From: Nigrospora sphaerica
Taxonomy: Eukaryota; Ascomycota; Sordariomycetes; Amphisphaeriales; Apiosporaceae
DNA length: 64,000 bases
Assembly: GCA_018287875.1 (NCBI GenBank)
Contig: JAGVVL010000002.1
Coordinates: 7,192,001-7,256,000, forward strand
Direction: 5' to 3'
Below are positions 37,441-47,692 of the stretch, in pieces. Below the pieces are notes generated by a model. The model saw nothing but the letters and a program-made list of their open reading frames with translations. It did no database searches and was not told the origin of the DNA. How positions within the stretch are numbered: position 1 is the stretch's first letter; the number at the start of each line of letters is the position of its first letter. Made by a program: the position numbers and the translations under genes.

Positions 37441-39844
37441 CCCCTCGGGTTGGCAGGGTGGTTGGCGAGAAACGAGTCACGCTCGGGCGGGTTCATCGAT
37501 ATGTGCGACCGCCTCGTCTCCATGGCTCGGCGCTATACGACGTACGACTTCTGCCCATGCTCGCTATCGTCGGTTCCTATATACGGTGGGAGAACAATAC
37601 AGGGTCTGCCGCTAGTCACGTACCTAGTGCTGGACGCCACAAAGGCGGCGGGCCCAGCGCAGAAGCATCACTACCCAGTACTCGTATCTTACCAACCTGG
37701 AGGCTCGGCCGGCCACCAATAAAGGTTATCCCTAGTGATGGGGACGAAAATCTCGGGCCCTCTAAGCAGAGCCTGGTAGTCGGTAGGCCGGCTCGGATGC
37801 TAAAGTTAACGGGGTACCGAAGCGGATCTGGCACGGGCTCATCACCCATCTAGCCTGTGCACATACGCGAGGATCAACATTGGTGCCCCTGATTCGAGTC
37901 CGTTTGGTGTCGACAATGGACGTCTTGCCGTTTCAGTCCTCAGGTGGAGCGGCTTCTCCGGACGGACCATTCCTTGAGGGGGCTGGTGGGAGAGGTTGTC
38001 TTCCCAGCCGACGGGCTTGGCTGGCTCGGGCTACGAGGAGCTACTTCACCTGATCGGACAGGCTTCATATGGAATTATCCCGCAATGATCGCCGGCGCAG
38101 CCTCGAGGCGAGCTTGGGGGGGAGGGTGCGCTGTGTTCCGAGCCGAAATAGCCCAAGCGTGTGTTAACGTTACCACGTGCTTAGCTGAGGCGCCGGCCTT
38201 CCTTAGGCCTGCCCTCGGGCCCCAACATGGATCCCGGCCGGGAGGGAGGGAGGAGGGGTGGTTTTGCCACGCGAGCACACGACGGCTGAGGCCCACTGTC
38301 TCGGTACTTATTTTCTTTTAGCCTGGCGGCCGAGACGCTGGGGCGTGGCTGTCGGCGAGTAGGCGAGGCGTCAGTCCTCCTCCAATAAAGGACGGCGCGA
38401 CCCGACTACGGTGTGTGTTTGTCCATCTGCGTACGGAACTGCGCTAACGGAATAATTCTTAGAGTGCTCTAAAGGCTTCCCGCCTCGATGCCTGGATCGC
38501 TGGCGGTGGCTGAAGCTCGGCCGCTATCTAGGGATCGCCATGTTGCCGCCGGGTGGAAGTAAGTTCGCAGACGCTAATAAGCACGTGGACGCTCAAACCA
38601 TGAGAGCACTGTCGTGTCCAGGTTGCGCCGGAACATGCACCACCGGGGATGGGCACGAACATAGCTTAGCACGTCACCGTCGCGGGCAGTCTTCTCCAGT
38701 CAGCCGACAGTGTGCTCATGCAAACGGGCATGATGGTCTCTTGTGATCTCATGAGTTTCACACGAAGTGCTGCTTTCATTAGGAGAATTATAACATCTAA
38801 GTGCCCGGGGCTCCCCCTTCGCGTACGAATTCGCGTGTAAGTTCACCGGCAGCACCCTTAATCCAGTTTGCACCAAATAAATAGCTTCTAGAGTCATAGT
38901 ATCTCTTCATCGGCTATATTTTGAGGTCTCGTTACGTGAAGTGACGGCGTCTTCGCTTGGTCTTATTTGCTCTCTCGAGAAATAGCAAGGACGAAAGTTT
39001 GCTTATTGACATGTTTGCAGCAAAAACTAAATACCACATGATTTGGGGCTTAACGACAGATTCTCTGCCAATGTTTCTTTGCTGAATCAATCCAGAAATA
39101 GAACAAGGGAACATAGTGAGAGTAAGAGGCTACTACGAGGGTGAGCAAGTATAACCAAGACCGAGCAAAATTCAACGCACCAAAACGTGTGCGTGTCAAC
39201 CATGGCATCAAAAGGCTTCCATGCGAAACAATAAAATACCCCGGTACCCCCCTTGCATCCCCCTGTTTCTTCGCCATGTGCCTAAAAAAGGACATGTTGT
39301 GTTTGCCGTGGCCCCCTTAGACAACTACGCCAAGGAGTCACAACTATGTGACTGACCAGTTCAAACTTGGATACGACGCCGAACCTCCACCAATGAGGTC
39401 TTTCGTATGGATCCTACTTTCCCACGGTTTAGGTGATCCTTGATCACCTTCTTTTGAACAACTTGGAAACATATCTAGCCATAAATGTGCGATGTAGTTG
39501 CGAAGCATCAGGTAGTTTGCACCAGGGATACCGGGTAGACAGACATCCATGCACCAAGTGAATGAATGCCCCGCGCCTGCACCCCACCTACCCTTAGCGG
39601 CCTCGGTGCCTTCCCTCCCGACTGGACGGATGGGAAGAGGAAGGAGCTTCCCAGCCCTTCTTGGCCCCTCCGGTTCGGCAGTCGAGTCCTGCCTAGCGCC
39701 GGGGGTCTCTTTGTGCCGTGCAAGTATCAAGCATTGATGCAGCAACTATCCGGCCACCTTTCGGCATCCCTCCATCTGCGGCGAAGCCTCCACCAACGCC
39801 ACTCAACGCGACTTGCGAGACGCGTCTCGAGACAGCCCCCAGTC

Positions 39845-41304
39845 ATGACGGAACCGCTCCAACCTGGCCTGGCCTCACAGGCCGTCCGCTTCGTCTTCGA
39901 CGTAGCCAACCGACGCCATGCCCTGTCCAAGCTCGTCCCCGTCGTTTTGTTCCTCGCGGATGCCGCCCTCTGCGCCCTGATCATCTGGAAGATTCCGTGT
40001 ATGTTCCGACCCGCAATCGTGGGCGCCGCCGCCCCGCGAGCGAGCAAGCTTGGGTGGGCAGCCTTGGGGTGCTGACGTGCTTTCGGGGCAGACACGGAGA
40101 TTGACTGGAAAGCCTACATGGAGCAAGTGGCCCAGTATGTGTCGGGCGAACGCGACTACACGGCCATCAAGGGCGGAACCGGCCCCCTCGTCTACCCGGC
40201 CGCCCATGTCTACACATACACGGCGCTCTACCACCTCACCGACGAAGGGAGGGATATCCTCCTGGCCCAGAAGCTTTTTGCCGTCCTGTACATGGCCACG
40301 CTCGCCCTCGTTATGGCCTGCTACTGGAAGGCCAAGGTGGGTTTCTGGCCCCCACTATCTCGATGGAAGCAGCAGTGCTGACCATGACGCCCTGGCAGGT
40401 GCCCCCCTATGTCTTCCCTCTCCTCATAGCCTCAAAGCGGCTGCACAGTATCTTCGTCCTGCGCTGCTTCAACGACTGCTTTGCTGCTTTCTTTCTGTGG
40501 CTCACCATCTACTGTTTGCAGCGCAGGGCTTGGACCCTGGGGGCTCTCGCCTACACTTGGGGGTTGGGAACCAAAATGTCGCTGCTGCTGGTGCTCCCAG
40601 CCATTGGCGTCATTGCCCTCCAGGGCCGGGGCTTTGGCGGCAGTCTCAAGCTGGCAGCCATCATCGCCCAAGTCCAAGTGGCCATTGCAAACCCCTTTCT
40701 ACGCAAAAATGCCCGGGGCTATTTGTCACGAGCCTTCGAGTTGTCGAGGCAGTTCTTCTTCAAGTGGACAGTCAACTGGAGGTTTGTGGGGGAAGACGTA
40801 TTTCTTAGTCGCTCGTTCGCGCTTGCGCTGCTTGGTCTACATGCTGCCGTGCTGGCCACCTTCATGACGAGCCAGTGGTTCAAGCCGGCGCGGAAATCTC
40901 TGGCTGCCATCGTGCCGCCCATGCTCCGGCTCCGGTCGCCATTCAGTCCGCAGGAGGAGCCCTTGGTGGCGTCCCGAGTCACGGCTCAGTACGTGACCAC
41001 CACCATCCTTTCGGCCAACGTTGTGGGACTCCTCTTCGCACGAAGTCTCCACTACCAGTTCTACGCCTATCTTGCATGGGCCACGCCGTATCTGCTGTGG
41101 CGGAGTGGCGCTCATCCGGTTCTCCAATATGCTCTGTGGGCGTTTCAGGAATGGGCTTGGAACGTCTTTCCCAGCACCCCGGCGAGCTCGGCTGTGGTTG
41201 TCTGTGTCATGGCCACCACTGTGGCGCTGTCGTGGTTCGCTGCGAGCCAAGACTTGGAGACAGCCGGACCGAATCAGGCGTCCCAAGCCAAGAAGGCCTC
41301 ATGA
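39845..41304 (+). CDS. alg3: Dol-P-Man:Man5GlcNAc2-PP-Dol alpha-1,3-mannosyltransferase (Alg3)
   Basis: Alg3 adds the first mannose on the lumenal face of the ER to the lipid-linked N-glycan precursor, using dolichyl-phosphate mannose. The exons are 39845-39998, 40092-40336 and 40399-41304, with introns of 93 and 62 nt, giving 434 residues, normal for the family. Evidence is the lumenal loop [13 protein letters not shown] followed by [20 protein letters not shown], the later [19 protein letters not shown] motif, and many hydrophobic segments typical of this polytopic membrane enzyme. The C-terminus ends KKAS, close to a KKXX-type ER retrieval signal. An in-frame ATG lies further upstream (39737) but would add a basic Arg/His-rich leader. 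The stop lies 10 bases from the stop of the convergent eIF1AD-like gene. Confidence 0.95.
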
Positions 41305-41314
41305 GCAATTCATC

Positions 41315-41778
41315 TCAGCCCTCTTCCTCAGAATCCGACGGCGGCATCTTGCCAACAGTCGATTCTTCGTCGTCCTCATCCTCATAGGTGGACTTTGCAA
41401 ATTCCTTAGGCCTGCGACAATGGTGAGATGGTTGCGCAGCTGCGATGAAGGATGAGGGGGTACATACCAGTAGCTCTGCTTGCGCCACGCCTTTTCGTCG
41501 CGAACCACATTAACGATTTCGCCCTCGACCTTGGCCTTGCTTTCCTCGGTAGGGTACAGGGCGACCAGGACGTAACCGCCGCGCTTGATCCAGATGGTGT
41601 TCCGGAATCGATCTGCGAGCTCAACTATAGCCGTCTTCTGATTGGGCAGAAGGCAGCTGTACAGGTTGTTGCCCTCAGCTTTGGCAACTCGGGCAACCGT
41701 CTGGTTCCCTTCCAGTTGGTCCGGAGGTGTCATCGATTCTTCGGCCGCAGCGCGGACGTTACGCTTTGGGCGACCCAT
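41315..41778 (-). CDS. eIF1A-like S1/OB-fold protein (EIF1AD homologue)
   Basis: This is a small protein with a single S1-like OB fold, related to translation initiation factor eIF1A and closest in layout to the nuclear EIF1AD family. Its exact role is unclear; RNA binding is likely. The exons are 41778-41468 and 41411-41315, with a 56-nt phase-2 intron, giving 135 residues. The OB fold spans about residues 24-95 (VARVAKAEGNNLYSCLLP, IWIKRGGYVLVALYP). Exon 2 supplies WPKEFAKSTYEDEDDEE and an acidic tail, as in EIF1AD, and restores the frame. I chose MGRPKRNV as the start; another in-frame ATG six codons earlier (41796) is possible. The intron removes a read-through that would otherwise run antisense into alg3. 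Confidence 0.9.
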
Positions 41779-43054
41779 TTCGCAGAAGCTCGGCACGACG
41801 GGTGAAGGTATGTGCGTGCGTGTGCCTGTTGGTGCGTGTGTGTGTGTGCGTATGTGTATGTGTATGCTTTTGTGTGGACGTGTGTGTCTTGTTGGAAATA
41901 CTTTGGGGTTGAAAGACGGATGCTCATGGTCTGCAGCGCAATGAATACATATATACTAGTAGATGGAAAAATGCCGGGGTCAGTCATAGGTGATGGTTTA
42001 CGTTTCGCCGATGTTTATCCGCTCCTTGACTCACAAAGGCCTCGGATGCGCTACGAGTATGTAAGTCATAACCTTGTTCCCTGCCCCCTTCACTCCTTTA
42101 CAGGCTGAAGGTCTCCGGAAAGGCTCCTGCGGAAGAACAAGGACGCGAGGAGGCAATGCTCCCGTCACGAGATGGCAAATCGGAATTCGGGAACGTCTTG
42201 GCGAACCAGGGCTGCCGTTTTCCGGGCTGCAGAGGCCAAGAGGGTATGATGGGGATGCAGAGACGGGCGGTGACAATCAGTGCCGGCGCCTCAGGACTGT
42301 ACGGCGCTCGCATTGCGCAAAAGGGAATAGCCGCCGGGGTTTGGACTTCTGACGTGCGGAGTGTCGGCGGAGTTCCCACAAAAGGATGCCGAGATGCGGC
42401 ATGGCTAGTCTCCGCCTCCCGTCATACAACATGCCATCCCCAGTGCCCCGGATCAACGCCGGACCACATACGGGGGCCCGATTGGCCGGGGAAGGACGCC
42501 GCCTGAGCGCCTGGGACAGAGCCCTGTCTTGCCCATGCATACGGAGTACTGTACATCAGTATGCCGTGGTTGGCCCCCGGCGTCTCTCCCTGGTCTCCGA
42601 TAGCGCCCACCTTTCGCCGGCAAAGAAGCGCCAATCTTTCTTCTCGCGCTTGGCCGGCCCCTGGAGGCTGTGGCGCTCAAGAGATCGTCATCGTACCGTT
42701 ACCGACCTGTTGGCTCGTCCGCTCCTCTCCCGGAAATAAATTCACCCTGGGCTCGTCTTCGCCATTGGCTCATTCCCCTCTGCGATTACAAATGCGTCTT
42801 CGCACCCTCACGGCACGGCCGCCTCTGGTTCGACCATCGTGAAGCCCTTGTCGTCATAGCGTTCTTGCAACAACGTGGAGCGCCATAGTGGACCGAGGAA
42901 AACATCCGTCGACTACAAATACCGTGAAAGTTGCACCTGCGCATGGCCGGGCTCAAACTCGATAGCTAGGCTCCTCACGCTGTCCGCCTTCCCTCGCTGT
43001 TTCCCTCGTCCGAACCCCTCCCTCTGCAGTTGCCCGCAGCCTCCCTTGCCTGCA
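41779..43054. other. Divergent intergenic region, eIF1AD-like and MFS genes
   Basis: About 1.3 kb with no supported gene. A TG/GT-rich tract (about 41808-41890) lies right at the presumed leader of the eIF1AD-like gene. The right end, rich in C and T before 43055, should be the MFS leader. Confidence 0.6.
41808..41890. repeat. Imperfect (TG)n tract
   Basis: A degenerate GTGTGC/TGTGTA alternating tract within ~30 bases of the eIF1AD-like start. As it is transcribed on the minus strand it would appear as CA repeats in that leader. Confidence 0.75.
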
Positions 43055-44969
43055 ATGGATCCCGCCGTGTTCGGCGCCCTGGTCGAGGCCGAGCCCGGCA
43101 AGGGCCCGCTACCCGCGGCCCCGGCGCGCGCCGTCCCGCGCACGTATCCGGCCGTGCCGCACCACGACGGCGCCGAGGGCCTCGAGATGCAGCCAAAGCC
43201 CGGGCGCGCAGGGGCTCCGCGTCCGGCGACGCTCGGGGCCGAGGCCAACCGCGATGACACCGCCACGGCCAGCACCGCCACTCTCGACCTCGAGAGGAGC
43301 GTGCCGGCCCCGCCCGCCGGCGCCGAGGCCGTCGAGGTGGCCCCGAGCGTCTGGAACCCCCATATGAACAGGTACCGGCTCGCCGCCTGCTGTTTGATGA
43401 ACTTCCTGGGCGGCCTAAACGACGCGGCGCCCGGCGCGCTGATCCCGTACATGGAAAAGTAACGTCGTCCCCCTTACACCCTGAGTCTTTCCCCTTGCCA
43501 TGCCCATTTTTCCGGGCCTCCTTCCCCCCTCCCGTCGGCCAGCATCTGACCCAGCGGCTCCCCCACCCCTAGGCACTACGATATCGGTTACGCTGTCGTG
43601 TCCCTCATCTTCGTCGGCAACGCCCTGGGCTTCATCGTGGGCGCGCCCTTCATCGACCAGGTCCGGGAGCGCCTGGGCCGCGGGCGCGCCCTCGCCGTAA
43701 GCCACCCCCACGCCCGTTCTTTCCTTACTTGTTCCCCCCGACCGGAACCCCCTCCCTCCCTCCTCCCTTGTACTCCTGTGGCTTCCATGTTTTTCTGTCG
43801 TTCCGGCCCCGAGGGCGCTCCCCCAACCCGTCCCTCCTGAACATCTTGGCCAGGAAAATGGTACTGACTCCGGGATGCCGGGAAGTTGAGCATGTCCGTC
43901 ATGGCGGCCGCGTACGTACCCATCGTCTGCACGGCGCCGTACCCCATCATTGTCGTCTCCTTCTTCTTCATTGGTCTCGGCTTCACCATCTCCCTGGCCA
44001 TCGGTAACGTGTTCTGTGCCAACCTGCGTACGTCCACCCCCCATTTGAATCCTCTTGCCCTCTATGCCGCGCAGGGGAGCACTTGACTGTGTTTACGAGG
44101 GACCTTTTTCTGACAGATACGCCATGGTCGCAGGGGACGGCACGACCATGCTCGGCGCCATGCATGGCAGCTACGGCATCGGCGGCACCATCGGGCCCCT
44201 CATCGCCACGGGCATCGTGACGGCCGGCAACGCCGTCTGGTCGCGGTACTACTTCCTCACCCTCGGCTTCGCCCTGTTCAACCTCGGCTTCGCCACGTGG
44301 TCCTTTTGGGACTACGAGAAGGACACGCCGGGCGCCGCAGGGCCGGCGGCGGACGGAACGGCGACGGCGGCGACGGGCGGCTGGCTCGCGGCGGCGCTGG
44401 CGGCGTTCCGGCGGCGCGTCGTGGTGCTCGGCGCGCTCTTCATCTTCGCGTACCAGGGGTCCGAGGTGTCCATCTCGGGCTGGGTCATCTCGTTCCTCAT
44501 CACGGAGCGCGCGGGCGACCCGACCAAGGTCGGCTACGTGACGGCGGGCTTCTGGGGCGGCATCACGCTCGGCCGCTTCGCCCTGAGCCCGCTCGGCGCG
44601 CGCTGGGGCGAGAAGCGCTTCGTCTACGGCCTCGTCGCCGGTGCCGCCGCCTTCGAGGCCCTCGTCTGGGGCGTGCCCCACGTCGTCGGCGACGCCGTCG
44701 CCCTCGCCGTCGTCGGCCTCCTGCTCGGCCCCGTCTACCCCTGCGCCGCCGCCCTCTTCGCCCGCAACCTCGGCCGCCGCGAGCAGGTCGCCGCCCTCGG
44801 CGTCATCAGCGCCTTCGGCAGCTCCGGCGGCGCCGTCGCCCCCTTCACCACCGGCCTCCTCGCCCAGGCCGCCGGCACCTTCGTCCTCCACCCCATCGCC
44901 ATCGGCCTCTTCGCCGCCATGATGGTCTGTTGGTACGGCATCCCGGGCCTGCGCAAGCGCACCGACTAG
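43055..44969 (+). CDS. Major facilitator superfamily transporter
   Basis: This is a polytopic membrane transporter of the MFS, most like the fungal Bsc6/FHS-like group; the substrate is unknown. There are four exons (43055-43458, 43573-43696, 43886-44027, 44134-44969) with introns of 114, 189 and 106 nt, giving 501 residues. The N-terminal ~105 residues are Pro/Ala-rich and cytosolic. Membrane segments follow: CCLMNFLGGLNDAAPGALIP, VVSLIFVGNALGFIVGAPFI, IIVVSFFFIGLGFTISLAI, then the conserved GAMHGSYGIGGTIGPLIAT and a C-terminal half with GFWGGITLGRF. The third intron was placed so that CANLR joins DGTTMLGAMHGSYG; an upstream acceptor (ending 44116) with a different donor would give a slightly longer loop. 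Intron lengths are larger than elsewhere in the window. Confidence 0.9.
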
Positions 44970-45482
44970 AAAAAGTCACGAGCACGCGCCGCGCCTCCAA
45001 ACTCGCCAGGGATTGCGCCCTCGACGGGGCACCCAACTGGCGGACTCTGTTTTCGCGGCGTCCGAATACGTTCGGGACTTGTTCCGCATGGAGACTGTCG
45101 CATTGATCACTGCGGAGGAGGGTTTCATGGCTGTCGGCCTCACTACCCCTGAATACCTTCCGGCGCGGACCATAGCGTTCCTCTAGCGCGAGTCCCGTAC
45201 TGTGGTCCATGGCGTTGGGTGTGAGAATGAAGCGTCGAGAAACGACGGGAGTGAGCTCGGAACCAAATCTGCACGGCGCAGGTCATGCATATTGTCTATT
45301 CAATTCGTTCTATCCGTCTAAAACCATCTAAGATCTTGCATGTACTAAGCGCACTCACCCTCCAACATGCGCATCTACTCGCCCTGGGTCGAAAGAGTAT
45401 AATTCTGAAACGTGTCTTCGTTGTTCGGCTCGAGAATGAGGTCCCGGTACTCGAGGGCCGCGTCGCGGCGTCTCAAAAGCGC
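44970..45482. other. Intergenic region between convergent genes
   Basis: About 510 bases between the stops of the MFS and HAD genes. No gene is seen; it should contain both 3' UTRs. Confidence 0.7.
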
Positions 45483-46337
45483 CTAAATTTCTTTTCCAGT
45501 GGCCGCCTGCTGGACCGTCATCCTGCCTTCGACAACACTTTGGACGACGGCATGGATGTCACCGAAGTCGTGGAAGACGGTGAAGGGCATGCCTTCCCTC
45601 TCGCAGTACTTAACCAGGTCTAGGGGGGCACACGGGCGCGCGTCAGCTTTTTGCCCTCAGTCGCGCAAAATGGGGCCGAAGGGGGACGGGGGCGGGCTGG
45701 ACTCACCTCGGCCGGCCTTGGCGAACAGCAGGTCCGTCTCGCGGGCAGCCGATAGATCGGAGACGCCGTCGCCAGCGTAAAACATGACGGGGCGCTGGGC
45801 GAGGGCGGCGTAGGGGCGGATCTCGAGCGACTTGTCGTGGCCGTGCTCGCTGTCGTCGTGGTAGGCGATGTCCCAGCCGCCGTGATCGTTAATGGACTTG
45901 CCGGGGCGGGGCTTGACGTCGTTGCTAACGATCTGCATGTGAGCGACGGCGTCTTCGCCGACGAGGTGGGCGAGGAGGGCGCGGATGACGGGCTGCATGC
46001 CGCCGCTCAACACGACGACGGGCACATTGTTGGCGCGGCACCAGTCGAAGAAGTCCTTGAACTTGGGGTCGAGCTGTACGTTGGCCAGCAGGGTGCGCAG
46101 GCACTCGTCGAAGGGCGTCTGCACGCTGTCAAGCATCTCCTGGAAGGAGTCGCGGAAGGTGCGGCGGCCCTCGAGCACGTCCTGGTTGCCCTTCTTGCGC
46201 AACTCGGGGCCGAAGCCCAAGTTGTCCGTCATGTAGTCGTTGCTGTCCTGAAGCGTGATGGTGCCGTCGAAGTCGGTGAAGAAGATGGCCTTGGGGTTGG
46301 TCCGCATGGCGGGCAGGTCGCTGGTGGTGGACGCCAT
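45483..46337 (-). CDS. HAD-superfamily phosphatase (MtnX/phosphoserine-phosphatase-like)
   Basis: This is a soluble haloacid-dehalogenase-type phosphatase of 255 residues. The exons are 46337-45707 and 45619-45483, with an 87-nt phase-1 intron. Motif I is IFFTDFDGTITLQDS, with the nucleophilic Asp in DFDGT. Motif II is VVVLSGGM, and motif III/IV is MFYAGDGVSDLSAA. The cap region (EMLDSVQTPFDECLRTLL) resembles the 2,3-diketo-5-methylthio-1-phosphopentane phosphatase/DKMTPPase group, which includes yeast Ynl010w-like proteins. Substrate is not certain: methionine-salvage or a general phosphomonoesterase are both possible. Exon 2 gives DLVKYCEREGMPFTVFHDF and ends ATGKEI. Confidence 0.92.
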
Positions 46338-47692
46338 GGCGACGGCGAGCGAGGCGGGATGCTGCGCGAAGAAGCCGGGGGGTCGGGCGAGGTGTATACG
46401 ATGCCTTTTGTTCCTTTCTCGTAGCCGCCGCGAATCTATACAATGACGTCACACGTCGTAGGGTCGTCTGGGCACGAGACAACGGAATCGCACAAGTCTA
46501 CTAATGAGAGCACGCGAGAGGAGCCCGGGTCGGCGTGGTGGGGACGCCGAGGGAAAAGTCAGAAAATGGAGAGGAGAAAGGTGAGAACAGGCGGGCGAGT
46601 CGAGTGGCATGCGATACGTGCACTATAAACAGGATGCGAAGGAGCGAACAAGGCATACCTACCTAGTATTATCACACGGCGCCAGGTACGTACGGTCGGT
46701 CCGTCTAGCGTCCGCAACTGCCCCGGGCCAACATCCGCCGTGCACCACCCCAACGCGGCCAATGGTTGATACCCGTGCCCCCAATGCCGTTCGCTCGTTG
46801 GCGGCTATAGGCACGAGGGCGACTCGGGCGTGGAACCTGTTGCGCCTCCGGGTAATAGGCCAAATGTGGCGGCAGGAAGGAGAAGGCAGGTAGAAAGAGG
46901 TTCTACTGTGTACGTAGTAAGTACCACCAACAACATGGCTTAAGCTACCCCTCCACCCCTCCATCCAAGAATGTGGCCCTGTCTTCGATTCGTAGGAGGG
47001 GAAACATCGACCTGCAGGGGGGGGGCAATTGCAGGGTGGGCTTGGCGCGGCTCCACGGCAGCCACCATCAGTAGCGGCGGCGGCGGCAGCAGCAGCAGCA
47101 GCAGTAGCAGCAGCGGCAGCAGCAGCAGTAGCAGCAGCGGCAGCAGCAGCAAAGCCGCTACTTACTTTGCACCAACAACTGGGCGCAGGAGAAGGCCCCT
47201 CTCCGCTACGTCGATTTTTTTCTTTCCCACCCAAATCGGCGCGACCACGCATGCCGTTTGCGTCGAGAGAGTTTCGCGCATATGCCCACGTTGAGAGAGC
47301 CTCGCTGGCCTTGGCGTTGCGCGGTGGTTTTGGTCGTGTCCACCATCTGCCACGTTACGGCCAATTGGTGGTTCCAAGTTGTGTATTAGACGTAATGTTA
47401 AATGTAAACACTGTATGTATGCATACTTGTACGTACTACATAAGTTCAATAGTATCCAACCTCTGTACCGTGCGCCGAGGTCGCCATGCCCCCCTCGGTA
47501 CCCGTGCTCAAGCTCTCAACGGCTGTGACGGCGGCGACTGCGGCAAAACTTCCAAACCGACCAACCCACCCCTCCCCTCGTCTCCCTTCTCCCCCCCCCC
47601 GCCTCCCAACTACCATCACCCAACCCACGCCAATTCAGCAGCAGCAGCAGCGGTCCCCTCTCTCCAGGAGCGACTGCGTGCGCTGAACCGCC
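46338..47692. other. Divergent promoter region, HAD and she9 genes
   Basis: About 1.35 kb without a gene. It contains an imperfect GCA trinucleotide array (47072-47152). C-rich and pyrimidine-rich DNA (47560-47690), including a short CAG run at 47637-47651, immediately precedes the she9 ATG. Confidence 0.6.
47072..47152. repeat. Imperfect (GCA)n array
   Basis: About 27 trinucleotides, mostly GCA with GTA and GCG interruptions, in non-coding DNA. Frames over it encode poly-Ala, poly-Ser or poly-Leu and are artefacts. Confidence 0.85.

Larger units (their letters stand above)
36051..39844. other. 3.8-kb gap before alg3
   Basis: No gene is supported. Two features stand out: an inverted repeat at 37356-37440, and a stretch of clearly higher A+T content (about 38740-39540) with short minus-strand frames that I do not recognise. 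Many short frames over 36.1-38.3 kb are low-complexity and overlap each other. Confidence 0.5.

Noticed and set aside
38740..39540. Repeat-induced point mutation of a transposon
   Set aside because: Composition is A+T-rich, but I see no obvious CpA-to-TpA bias and no transposase-like frame; kept only as a composition anomaly.
41779..41796. Six-codon N-terminal extension of the eIF1AD-like protein
   Set aside because: MGRPKRNV is a more typical basic start of the family; the extension MPSFCE adds nothing conserved, though it cannot be excluded.
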